64,000 nt of DNA from positions 20,792,838 to 20,856,837 of the forward strand of contig CM046838.1 of assembly GCA_025618425.1 (NCBI GenBank), in the 5' to 3' direction. Shown here one piece after another: positions 54,108 to 64,000 of this stretch (its first letter is position 1; each line of letters begins with the position of its first letter). Made by a program: the position numbers and the translations under genes. The notes under the pieces are model-generated. The model ran no database searches. It worked only from the letters and a program-made list of their open reading frames with translations, and was not told the origin of the DNA. Source of the stretch: Heliocidaris tuberculata. Its lineage: Eukaryota; Echinodermata; Echinoidea; Camarodonta; Echinometridae.

Positions 54108-55093
54108 GCAATTTACAATGACAACCTATAACTTTTACAGTACATGTATATCAAATAAAAATCAATTAATCACCATTTTCCATTCATGACTCATTATACA
54201 CCCTAAGGTCATCAGTGGCAGATCCCATTGTAAAAATGGTCTTTTCACCCACATGTGTATTTATAAAAGAACTGATTATGGGTAATGTTGCATAAAAAGT
54301 GAAATATGAATATTCACTTTGATGTATGAGTTCATTACCTAATAAAGCACACTTGAGACAAATATGTCTACCTGCTTTATCGATACCATGAGTATTACAA
54401 TAGCTTGAACAGTTGAATTATAATGCTAGACAATTGCCATTAAAATATAATTATAGTACAACTGAAAAGAATGGCACATACACATACACCTACCAAATAA
54501 TAAGAACCCATATCAATAATGACAAGGAACATAGATTTTATATCTAAGGTAATATTCTTTCAGTGAAATAATCAAACAGATAATAATATGCAAACTAATG
54601 GCAACCATATTTCTTGATGCACCCCAAAGGAAATAAATACAGATACATGGATACAATAGACCTCCTTACTTTCTTTGAAATGCCTAGTTATTCCATGTTT
54701 TAAACCTCACAAAAACTACTGTCAATTGAAAAAAAAAATCTTTTTATGATAGCTCTTTAAATATCAAAATGTAATATGATACCTGAATGAAATTCGTTGT
54801 TGATTAAGGCATTGAATTTTTAATCAAACAAATGTTCTCACATAATCTAAACATAATAATCGTCCAGCGTCTAAGATAATTTTGATTCATCTATAACACC
54901 ATCAGGAATGTCAATAAATTCAAATCCGGCAAAAATCACTGAAACTATAGAAAATCAAAATCAATTCAGTTCTGGCTTAATGTGTGAAAAATTCTGAGAT
55001 AAGATGCAAATAGAGTTTATAGTGAGTCCCTACCATGTAAATATACAAAGCTAAACAACTTAAACATGACATGTAAAGTTACAACATGAAGCG

Positions 55094-55163
55094 TCATTGC
55101 CATGGTAACGTCATTGGTGCTGGATTCTGCAAGTATGACATCACTACAGCTGAAATTGATAAC
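55094..55163 (-). CDS. WDR83OS: WDR83OS exon 4 (terminal)
   Basis: It completes Met85 and encodes [17 protein letters not shown] then TLPWQ, stop TGA at 55096-55094. The acceptor is TATTACACAG, immediately preceded by the TTC repeat. Too short for a frame scan. Confidence 0.96.
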
Positions 55164-58100
55164 CTGTGTAATAGAAGAAGAAGAAGAAGAAGAAGAAGAA
55201 GAAGAAGAAGAAGAAGAAGAAGAAGAAGAAGAAGAAGAAGAAGAAGAAGAAGAAGAAGAAGAAGAAGAAGAAGAAGAAGAAGAAGAAGAAGAAGAAGAAG
55301 AAGAAGAAGAAGAAGAAGAAGAAGAAGAAGAAGAAGAAGAAGAAGAAGAAGAAGAAGAAGAAGAAGAAGAAGAAGAAGAAGAAGAAGAAGAAGAAGAAGA
55401 AGAAGAAGAAGAAGAAGAAGAAGAAGAAAAAAAAAAAAAAAAAAAAAAAAAGAGAGAGAAAAAAAGAAAAATATATTAACTTTGGATGTATATATATGCA
55501 GGCATGATGCCCAATTTTTTGTATGTATTCCTTAATTCCACTTCTAAAGAAATATATCTGTGACTTCTGTCCTGTAGCTAAGATCCTTAATGATCACTGA
55601 TGCTTACATCCTTAGTTTAATATTACTGCCTTTTGCAAAATTGTAAATGTACTACAGTTGAACCTCTTTATAAAGAACACTGTTATAACAAACTCTCATT
55701 ATAACAAAGTAATTTTGCCGGTCCCACTTCTTTGTATTCTATTGTTTTTTAGCCCTGATATAACGAGGTTTCAATATGAAGAGGTAATTTCTTTGGTCCC
55801 AAGGAGCCTATTATAACGAGGTTTCACTGTACTTTCTATTAATGGGATCTCAAATATCACTTGATCCTTTTCATTGCAAACAGACTTGTCAATTTTGCCT
55901 TTTATGACATATCTCATTAGATTATCCTCCTGTTCATCTGCCCTCTAGTTAGGGGCAGTTGTTGTCAAGGGGAAATTGGGGGTAGTTGTCAGGGGGGGGG
56001 GGGATAGCTATCCAGGGGATAGCATCTGGGACAAGTTGTCCGAAATTGTATTTATGTTGAGATGGTACATGTAGTTCATGAGTTGTCCTAGAAGCTGACT
56101 GATTCTTCAGATGTAGTCAGGTCTTCATAAGGGTGATTTTTGCTCCAAAATAGCAAACAACAGAAGTTTAAAGTGAAACAAGGTTGGTGGGCAAGTCGAA
56201 GCTATGTTCCACACATTATCAAGTATTATCAAACCTGCTTTAGCGGCCACCTGTATAGAAAGACCACCTGTCTATAAAGACCACAGTATTTGTTTTCCTT
56301 GAAAAGTGTATTAAAGGAACCTGTACATAAAGACCACCTGCTCATAAAGACCGCTTTTCTTGTCTCCCTTGAGTGGTCTTTATGTACAGGTTTCACTGTA
56401 TATGGAATTGAGAACATGAATTGACACACAAAAATATCATTTGATATTTGCTATTTTGTCTCATTCAAGCTCTAGTAGGTCTATTAACTTGAAAGAGTCA
56501 TCAAATATACGAAAATCTTAGATGTGGATGGTAACATATGGGACAAAGTACAAGTATCTGGGATTTGCCCTGGTATTTACTATTTCTACAAAGAAACATT
56601 TCATTCATGTGTCCGTTCAATCTTTTGCCTTTGCCCATACCCTTGAACTTTCCTCATGTCATGTTAAATATCGTTTGTACCTGGCAAGTTGACCCGTTCT
56701 TTTAATATCCTGTGGAATTATCTAAGCTCCGCTACTCATAATATTAAAACAAAATATGGTTACTTACATAAAACTGCTAAACATTTGTTTTCCATCCTCA
56801 TTGACTCTTGAGTTGGAGAAGCTGATGAAAGAACAAAATACAGCCATCCAGGCACACCATTTCATCTGGTTAAAAGAAAAAGAAAGAGGAATAAACTTGA
56901 GTAATTTTAGTTCAGGTTCAACATTTACATGAAATTACATAAAATATACTCATACATTTCATGAAGTTATTTTTGTTATATCACAGTTAGTAAAAGGAAC
57001 AAGTACTATGTATTATCATCAACAGCATATTTTAAAAACCGATCTGTGGTAGTAATCAGTAGTAGATTTAGGGGGGGGGGGGCACATCCCTTCAAAATCC
57101 ATGCCCCACCCTTTAAAACCCAAGGAGCATACCTTAGGTACACAATTCCATGTTTGTGTCTCCCCTTTTGAGCTGATGATCTCTTTTTTTTTTCAACTTC
57201 TTTTTTTTTTTTGCTTTTCAGGAATTTTGTGACTATTGTGCCCCCTCTACTACAAAATCCTGGATCTGCCCCAGGTTGTAATCTATAATCTAAGGTTAAG
57301 ATTTTTCTTCTCCAAAAGGGTCAAACCTTCATCATGAGTCCAAACATGCTGAACACCATGCCCAATAGATTCATGTAGTCTGCAGTAGGGTCATCGGATG
57401 CACTGTTCTCATCGGGAGGAGTGTATCTGTACATTTGTGGATGAAGAAAACAAGTAATGGTGCCGTTGTTGTGATACGGTGATAGAAATAAAAACATTGC
57501 ATCTAGATATTTTGAAATGTTGATTATGTAGCCTTGTAGGAAATGAGAACAATTATTTGTCAGTGTATCGTGAGGTTTTGAAACCATCATCATTATCAAA
57601 ATCTTAGCACATCACTGAATTTAATTGTGCAAATATCTCATACCGTCGCACGCATAGACGGCAGTCTATACGCGTGCAAGATATTTGCAAAATTAAATTC
57701 ATAATGCCCCATCGGAACTGCTCAGCATTGCATTGCCTTATACTCCGTTCATCTACAGCGCACATTCCGTGCCAATATCGCCGTCTTTGTAATGCTAATT
57801 GCACAGCAAAAGCTTGATCTTGATCTTGATCTTGATAAATACGGCTCAACACTCCTGTGGAGTAAAACGAGTCGGGTGGGTGTGCGCAAAAATAATAAAA
57901 TACTATAATAATAAAATACTACAGCTACAGCTACATGTGAATGGTTAGTAAATCCACATCAATGTCGCCATAAATTGTAATTTTTCCATGTTTCTCATGA
58001 TCTGATCATTGAAGTATCATATGCATCACTCACACTTTATATGGTGGTTGATCCAGTGTCCGAACACTTTTCAGAAAATCAACGTTATCAAATAAAATAT

Positions 58101-59418
58101 CAAACGAATATCTGTCAAACTTACATAATGAATGCTCAAAGTCCTACAGAAAAAGAAGTTGATGGAATTTTTAAAAAGACAACATAGATTTAATAAGATA
58201 TTCCCCTCCGAGTGAACCCCTTCCCAACGACGAGGCGTTTTGGTCCCTTGAAAAAGGTACTGTATTTCCGAACGTGTAAAACCTATGGGAAAAAGACACA
58301 ACCTTTGTTTCAATAGTGTGGTTTTCATACGCGTAATCCCACGCGTATGAAAACCCATTTTGGGTGCTTAACTGTACACATTCGGTAATACAATCTGTTC
58401 AGAAATACAATCCTTGACTATATGGTGGTGGATCCAGTGTCCTATCACTTTTCAGAAAATCAACGATAGCAAATAAAATATCAAACAAATATCTGTCAAA
58501 CTTACATAATGAATGCTCAAAGTCCTACAGAAAAAGAAGTTGATGGAATTTTAAAAAGACAACGTAGATTTAATACGATATTCCCTTCCGAGTGAACCCC
58601 TTCCCAACGACGCGGCGTTTTGGTCCCTTGAAAAAGGTACTGTATTTCCGAACGTGTGAAACCTATGGGAAAAAGACACAACCTCTGTTTCAATAGTGTG
58701 GTTTTCATACGCGTAATCCCACGCGTATGAAAACCCATTTTAGGCGCTTAACTGTACACGTTCGGTAATACAATCTGTTCGGAATTACAATCCTTGACTA
58801 TATGCATGCACTATAGAATCCCCACACTAAGTGCTGTAGTTCCTTAATAAAAGTTAAACCATGTTTTTTCGCTCAGCTGGGTATAGTTCAACCGTTCCAA
58901 AGACCCAATGTTTTTCACTACTAGTTAGTTCCTTAGACCCCCCTTTTGGGGTTGGCTGCAGCACACCCCCATTAACGATAACATAAAACTTGAGTGCCCC
59001 CCCCCCCCCCTCCCCATGGCCATGAGTCTCAGCAAAAAGTTAGGTCGACTAGGAATGGATCTATTTTTACGTGACTTGGTAGTATTAGTAACTAACAGTA
59101 ACCAAAAAAAAAAGTATTTTCAATGGAGAAAAAAAATGGTCAATCTGGACTTGTTGCCAAATAAAATAAATAACAAAACAAAAGTCTGAAAGTAGCTATA
59201 TCCTACAGCCTACAGGGCAACCATACGAAAAACTTAATGTGTGGGACCACACTAACAAGTTACGCCAAAAAGGGGGCGCAGTTGCCGACTTGGGCTTGGC
59301 AGTGGGCCGAGCTCGCTTCATGCACACATACACTGAAACATAAACTAACATCATAAACTCACTTTTTAATCTTATTCGGTCGTTTCACGTCAGATGAACT
59401 GTTTGTAGTCGAAGACAT
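55094..59418 (-). CDS. WDR83OS: WDR83OS / Asterix, PAT complex subunit, four coding exons
   Basis: The four exons join to 107 residues; the vertebrate protein has 106. The start [19 protein letters not shown], the acidic turn [14 protein letters not shown] and the segments [18 protein letters not shown] and [15 protein letters not shown] match Asterix along its whole length. Hydrophobic segments near residues 37-51, 55-72 and 82-97 would be its three membrane passes in the ER. With CCDC47, Asterix forms the PAT complex, which shields unfinished multi-pass membrane proteins during synthesis. Exons 59418-59363, 57426-57327, 56865-56768 and 55163-55094 are in phase. Intron 1 holds a tandem R1 repeat and intron 3 the giant GAA/TTC tract. 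Confidence 0.97.
55174..55428 (+). repeat. Pure (GAA)85 tract, TTC on the WDR83OS sense strand
   Basis: 255 bases of GAA without interruption, then 23 more A and an AG/A-rich tail. The whole of 55173-55471 is purine on the plus strand. In the WDR83OS transcript it is UUC and ends 10 bases before exon 4, so it forms the polypyrimidine tract of that acceptor. Poly-Arg and poly-Glu frames across it are artefacts. Confidence 0.97.
55655..55829. mobile_element. 175-bp Tigger-like miniature element in WDR83OS intron 3
   Basis: CAGTTGAACCTC at the left faces GAGGTTTCACTG at the right, with TA at 55653-55654 and 55830-55831. CAGT.GAACC ends with TA duplication are typical of pogo/Tigger elements. 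Confidence 0.82.
56228..56398. mobile_element. Second Tigger-like miniature element in intron 3
   Basis: The right end reads GACCACTC..., TGTACAGGTTTCACTG then TA; the left end CAAACCTG is eroded. Internal AAAGACCACCTG words repeat four times. Fragments of the same family lie near 28850-28975 in UBE3C intron 20. Confidence 0.65.
56768..56865 (-). CDS. WDR83OS: WDR83OS exon 3
   Basis: [20 protein letters not shown] to MFSSF plus two bases of Met85; the second membrane segment. Acceptor AACCAG, donor GTAAGT. Confidence 0.96.
57057..57274. mobile_element. 218-bp hAT-like element in WDR83OS intron 2
   Basis: CAGTAGTAGATTTAGG and, from the right, CTGGGGCAGATCCAGG are eroded inverted ends. GTAGTAAT at 57049-57056 and GTTGTAAT at 57275-57282 match in 7 of 8 bases. 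The TCCTGGATCTGCCCC end resembles the ends of 14392-14980. Confidence 0.7.
57327..57426 (-). CDS. WDR83OS: WDR83OS exon 2
   Basis: Completes Lys19, then [20 protein letters not shown] to GLMMK. The acceptor is TGTACAG, the donor GTTTGA (weak). [14 protein letters not shown] is the best-conserved Asterix block. Confidence 0.97.
57617..57702. repeat. 86-bp imperfect palindrome in WDR83OS intron 1
   Basis: GAATTTAATTGTGCAAATAT at the left is nearly the complement of the right end, ATATTTGCAAAATTAAATTC. The centre GCACGCATAGAC / GTCTATACGCGTGC continues the pairing. Confidence 0.8.
58040..58800 (+). repeat. Tandem dimer of the 381-bp R1 repeat in WDR83OS intron 1
   Basis: Units 58040-58420 and 58421-58800 are about 95 percent alike and directly joined. 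Each begins TATGGTGGT.GATCCAGTGT, contains CTTTTCAGAAAATCAACG and CCCAACGACG.GGCGTTTTGG, and ends CAATCCTTGACTA. Other copies are at 762-946, 1850-1985 and 18538-19262. Confidence 0.92.
59363..59418 (-). CDS. WDR83OS: WDR83OS exon 1 (start codon)
   Basis: [18 protein letters not shown] plus two bases of Lys19; donor GTGAGT. ATG follows GCAACA. KRPNK matches RRPNK of the vertebrate protein. The promoter was not recognised in the AT-rich sequence upstream. Confidence 0.94.
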
Positions 59419-59721
59419 TGTTGCACTGCAGATTAGGCTTCCTTCTTCGCACAAAAAAAAGCATAAACGACTCCAAATAAGACTATACATCTATATCGAA
59501 ATTATAAAACTCGACCAAAATCTTTTCATATTTGTTATTTTCGATCTGATTCCCAATGACTCGGCCCTAGAATTGCTGTAGAATTGCCCATGTAACAGTC
59601 TGTTACACCCACATACGCACAACTCTATGGTTACACCAGCATGTTGGGCTTTGCCCCATTTTTGAAAAATATCAACCACGAAAAAAATGACCACCATTCC
59701 ATAACTATATAAAGTAGAGTG

Positions 59722-59941
59722 CAGTGGCGGATCTCTTGAGGGAGGGGGCTCAATCTTTACAAAATTTTCCGACAAGCAAAAAAAAAAAAAAAAAGGTCCT
59801 CAGCATTTTAGGGCCCCTTTTTCACTCAAAAAATCTCTGACAAGCAAAAAAAAAAAAAAAAAAAAAGGTCCTCAGCAGTTTTGGGGCCCTTTTTCACTCA
59901 AAAAATCTCTGACAAGCAAAAAAAAAGTGGATCCGCCACTG
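59722..59941. mobile_element. 220-bp hAT-like miniature element
   Basis: CAGTGGCGGATC and its complement GATCCGCCACTG are perfect 12-bp inverted ends, bounded by a perfect 8-bp duplication, GTAGAGTG, at 59714-59721 and 59942-59949. Inside, GACAAGCAAAAA tracts alternate with CAGCA.TTT..GGGCCC in nearly three units. It lies about 300 bp upstream of the WDR83OS start codon. Confidence 0.93.
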
Positions 59942-60376
59942 GTAGAGTGTATGATATGTGCAATTCCATGTATCATTTGTGAACCACTTGAATTAGAAAT
60001 TTCTTTCAATTGCAAAAAGTAATTCGGAGTTTAGAAGTTTAGAAGTTTATTATGACTCAACGACCCACATGGGGTATGGGAGTATTTTACTCTTTATTTT
60101 TTTAATTTAATGTCTTCTTTATAAAAAATTAAATTCTTTGAACAAGTCCTATATCAGCAGCAGGTTCTGTCCAGTCTGTTCGAAAGATTGGGAAGGGGAA
60201 GGGGTAAAATAAAATGGTAATTGTACACTGAACATGGAGACTGGGGTATATCCCTTTTTTCAGGTAGAAAGTTCCGTATTGAAAGTAAGAATATTCAGTT
60301 TTACGTATCTAGAGTCCTCAGATATACATGTACATCATTTGCGTCTGGTCGGCTACAGCCACTGAACTCTACACTA

Positions 60377-61777
60377 CAGGGGCGGTGCACCCGGGGAAGG
60401 GGCTTTTTCAAGTACCCCAAAAGTGACCTTTTTATTTCTGAAAAATGCCCCCTTTCTCTCTGATAAGTGCCCATTTTTACTGCTAAATGTGCCCCTTTTC
60501 CTTTCTAATAAGTGCCCTTTACCCTTCTGATAAGTGCCCTTTTTTCTCCTTCTGAAAAGTGCCCCTTTTCCAAATGAGATAATTGCCACCTTATCTCTCT
60601 AATAAGTGCCCTTTTCGCCTTCTGAAAAGTGCCCCTTTTCAAATCTGATAATTGCCACCTTATCTTTCTATAAGTATTCCTTTTCTCCTTCTGATAAGTG
60701 TCCCTTTTCGAATCTAAATATTGCCCCGTTTTCTCTCTAATAATTATATGCCCTTTTCTCCTTTGATAAATGCATTTTTACTTCTGAATGGTGCCCATTT
60801 TCCCCTTCTGATAAGTACCCCTTTTCAAATCTGCTAATTGCCACCTTGTCTCTCTAATAAGTATCCTTTTCTCCTTTTATAAGTGCATTTTTACTTCTTA
60901 TAGGTGCCCCTTTTCTCTTCTAATATGTGCCTTTTCCTATTCTCATATGTGCCCCTTTCCAACACTGTTATAAGAGCCCTTTCCTCTTCTTATAAGTGCC
61001 CCTTTAAACTATATTTCCAAACTTTTTTTTTTTTTTTTTTTTTTACAAAAAGAGCCATATCTAGCTTCAAAGAATCGGTGCAGCTTTACAGGTACCCATA
61101 TTACTACAACTACAATGTAAGGCAGCGGAGCTGGAGGCAAAAAGGGCACAATGCCCCCCACCCCCCCCCCCCCCACCCCCAGCAAATGATTTCTCATTTC
61201 ACTCGCTCGAATGTGCCAATGATTTACACCAAGTAAATAAGGGCAATATTTTCTGAAAATGTCCTCATAACTCGCTCGCTATGCTCGCTAGCTCCTACAG
61301 TATATAATAAAATCAAGCAGAGTGCATAAAGTATGTTCTATATCAGTGTAATCCTAAAGAAAACGTCAGGGTTAATGTACAAATTAAAAGATCATTCTAC
61401 ATTCCCCATAATGAATTTGCTGTTGTATTTTATATTATATCGCTGTAAATAATGTACAACTCAAGGACTTCAGCATTAGCAAAAAGGTTAACAATTTTTG
61501 CTCGCTCTTTTCGTTCCCTCGCACATGAATCGTTAGACCATTACAAACAACTGCTAATCAGGGAAGCTGAAGTAGTGACCATGCAGAACCACAATAAAAA
61601 GGAAGAAGTGATGCTTGGTAAAAACTATATTAATTAGACTGTAGGGTAATACCAATGTCACAAAATGATCCCTTTTCGCTTTATGTTCACCCCTTGTAGG
61701 TGCCTCTTTTCCCCCAAAAAGTGCCCTTTTTTGCTAGTGCCCCCCCCCCCACTTTGAAAGACGCTCCGCCGCCCCTG
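60377..61777. mobile_element. hAT-like element, GATAAGTGCCCC family, copy 2 (1401 bp)
   Basis: CAGGGGCGG at the left and CCGCCCCTG at the right, bounded by a perfect 8-bp duplication CTACACTA at 60369-60376 and 61778-61785. The left part is an array of units of about 20 bp (TGATAAGTGCCC). The right part shares GAGCTGGAGGCAA and CTTTGAAAGACGCTCCGCCG with copy 1. It inserted into a palindromic target. No transposase frame. Confidence 0.92.
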
Positions 61778-61785
61778 CTACACTA

Positions 61786-63151
61786 TACGTATAGTGTAGT
61801 GTAGAGTTCAGTGGCAACAGTACATGCACAGGAAACCTACAGCCTGAGAAAAATGTCGGTCTCGCAGCTAGGCCTCCATTATCTTTTTTCAACGATACAC
61901 TATTTTTGCAATTATAAGTTATAGCTTATAGGGGGCTGCAATCTACAAGCCCAGCTTTTTAGCAGTCCCCTCCGCGACAAACCTAGTTTATGTTTTTCTA
62001 TGTCTGTTCTACACTGTAACCAATTGTAAAGTTTCATTGATTTGCTATGTACGATGTAAAACTGTGCATTTAATGTGTTGGAAGTGGAAATAAATGAAAT
62101 GAAATGAAATTATCTGAGGGTTCACGCGCGCGTACGAGACCCACATTGTCGACCTCCACTGGGATGTCATGGGCAGGGGCGGCGATTTCTTGTCACGGCC
62201 GAGGGAGGGGAGGGGGTCTGTGACGATTCACCTTCTCCCATCGATCCCCAAAGGGAAAAAAGAAGATTTTGCATATATTGGAGTCTTAAAACTTTTCATT
62301 TTGGCGGAGTACTCAGACCGAGGAAAAAATGTTGCCATTTGGAACGGCTTTTTAGAGCACTTTTGATTACACGGGCAAAGCCAATTGTTAAATTATCATT
62401 TACACCAAAAAAAAAAATTCGCGTGGGGGGGGGGGGCAAACCCCTCGAATTGTTCGATCCAGGGAGATAGGCTTCCCCCGTCCCCTTGAACTGCTGACCA
62501 GAGGGGGAGGAACGTTGGGCTCGGACAATGGAAGTGGAGGGGCACCTTTTGTTTGGAGGACAACACAGGGGCGTCGATCCTGGGGGGGGGGGGGGCAGGG
62601 GGGGCGATTGCCCCCCCCCATATTTTCTTGGGGGCAATCGCCCCCCCCCCAGGATCGACATATCATTTTGCCCCCCCCCCCCCAATAAATCCGGAGGTGT
62701 AAAATAAAATGAGGAAAAACTGATGCAAAACTCAGGAAATGAAACCTTCCAAACAATGAAATACAAAAAGGTTTTACACGGTCAGACTTCAATATCGCCG
62801 CGCGCTCCGCGCGCAAATTCTCTTGTCTTTACTGCGTCATGTAACCGTGAAGAAGCTGTTTTTAAGAGGCGTTCCAAAAAAATCATGACGACATTAAAAA
62901 AAGTTCTGAACATACATAATTCAGTTCAAAGTTTAAATTTTTATATTTATTTAGTTTTTTTTCTAATTTTTCATATTTTATTAGTGTTTATTTTTTCTAT
63001 TATTTTGTGTTATATCTTTTCTACTCAATTTGCTGTTAAGTAAAATATATTTTCCCATCATTTTGTCGTTTTCCATGTGATCTTTAATTCCATTTTCTGT
63101 TCATGATATCGACATGCATACTTTACTTAAGTTCAAATCTTTATCAATGCT
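61786..63151. other. Intergenic with poly-G/poly-C hairpin, no gene
   Basis: No gene was recognised. The notable structure is the hairpin at 62573-62659. Confidence 0.55.
62573..62659. repeat. 87-nt G/C-run hairpin
   Basis: GTCGATCCT followed by G runs and GGCGATTGCCCC is mirrored by GGGGCAATCGCC, C runs and AGGATCGAC. The loop around ATATTTTCTT is about 13 nt. Confidence 0.9.
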
Positions 63152-63159
63152 ATGATGAT

Positions 63160-63968
63160 CAGAGGCAGCGCTCCGGGGAAGGGGGGGGGGCAGGGGGCAC
63201 AGTGCCCCCTCACCTTTTCAAGTACCCCAAAAGTGCCCCTTTTCATAGCTGATAAGTCCCTTTTTCTTCGTATAGTGCCCCCTTTTCTTTCTAATAAGTG
63301 TCCTTTTTACCTTCTGATGAGTGCCCCTTTTGACCTCAGAAATTAGTGCCCTTTTTGTTTTCTGATAAATGCGACATCGGTAGATACTGGTATATATAAA
63401 GTATATATATGGGTATGTATGAAGTCCACAAAGGAGCCTTATACATATAGCTCCAAATAATCAGAGAGGCTTCATAATAATACATTCCCCTACTGATATC
63501 AGCACAATAGTGAGGCAGTAGAGCAGGGGGTAGGAGGGGCCCAATGCCCTAAATTATACAAGAATGAACAGTGCTCCTAAATTATAAAAGGAACGAGGAC
63601 AATTTTTTTCTAAATTTTTTCTAAAGCTCACTCGCTACGCTCGCTCGCATTTACTATTATCTTCTTATCATAATAAGAAAATCGCTGTATATAATTCAAT
63701 ACCCGTTGCCTTCAGCGTTAGAAATAAATCTTAAATGAATAATGAGGCTATTACACTCAACTGAAAAGTAGTTTTTTTTATCTAGAACCATGTTAAGATA
63801 GAAAAAATAGCGTGTCGAAAATGATCCTCGGTTGTGTATTGATCAGAATGTACCGGTATACTAATGTCTCGAAGTGGTATTTTCCGCCTTGTTTCCACCC
63901 TTTGTAGGTGCCCCTTTTTGTTGGTGCCCCCCCCCCACACACTTTGAAAGACGCACTGCTGCCCCTTG
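63160..63968. mobile_element. hAT-like element, GATAAGTGCCCC family, copy 3 (809 bp)
   Basis: It starts CAGAGGCAGCGCTCC and ends GCACTGCTGCCCCTTG, bounded by an 8-bp duplication ATGATGAT at 63152-63159 and 63969-63976. It shares the TTTTCAAGTACCCCAAAAGTG start with copy 2 and the CTTTGAAAGACGC end with both other copies. The internal array is shorter. Confidence 0.86.
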
Positions 63969-64000
63969 ATGATGATTGAATTGAGTGCGAAATGATCATC

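Noticed and set aside
55086..55535. Long open frames of poly-Arg or poly-Glu
   Set aside because: They are translations of the GAA repeat inside a WDR83OS intron and have no conserved part.
62296..62816. Two Gly/Pro-rich frames
   Set aside because: They run across poly-G/poly-C hairpin sequence and show no domain.

Overview
The window is animal nuclear DNA. Its genes are split by short exons with GT-AG introns, it is packed with small non-autonomous transposons and simple repeats, and it has no bacterial gene layout. The AT-rich background, frequent ACATGTA words, long poly-C and poly-G runs and the kinds of dispersed repeat suggest a marine invertebrate deuterostome, most likely an echinoderm such as a sea urchin. 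That assignment is inference; no species marker was found.

Three protein-coding genes can be supported. (1) A plus-strand gene at 15533-16732 encodes a 399-residue coiled-coil protein with a C-terminal Cys/His cluster resembling a CHORD zinc-binding domain, in a single coding exon. (2) A complete minus-strand orthologue of UBE3C, a HECT-type E3 ubiquitin ligase, runs from 45937 down to 28202 in 21 coding exons. The splice phases join without a break to give 1072 residues, including an IQ motif and the catalytic cysteine. (3) A complete minus-strand orthologue of WDR83OS (Asterix), a small ER membrane protein of the PAT chaperone complex, runs from 59418 to 55094 in four coding exons and 107 residues.

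Region by region: 1-15.3 kb is repeat-dominated intergenic DNA with several terminal-inverted-repeat elements, a 2 kb fold-back element and a dead non-LTR retrotransposon tail. 15.5-18.5 kb holds the coiled-coil gene and its 3' flank. 18.5-27.3 kb holds repeats, including a satellite of about 153 bp. 27.3-46.1 kb is UBE3C. 46.1-54.1 kb is a mosaic of mobile elements and a large palindromic minisatellite. 54.1-59.4 kb is WDR83OS. 59.7-64 kb holds further hAT-like elements.

The most striking observations are these. UBE3C carries three independent tandem duplications that each copy the 3' end of an exon with its flank (exons 12, 17 and 21). Two of them create decoy splice donors, and the third has grown into a decaying array of terminal-exon copies in the 3' UTR. 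WDR83OS intron 3 ends in an uninterrupted 85-unit GAA/TTC tract that forms the polypyrimidine tract of its last splice acceptor, an arrangement reminiscent of the frataxin repeat. Two minisatellites are built as head-to-head inverted arrays. At least seven hAT-like elements can be delimited exactly by target-site duplications of 7-8 bp, and one element can be checked against a paralogous empty site inside the window.
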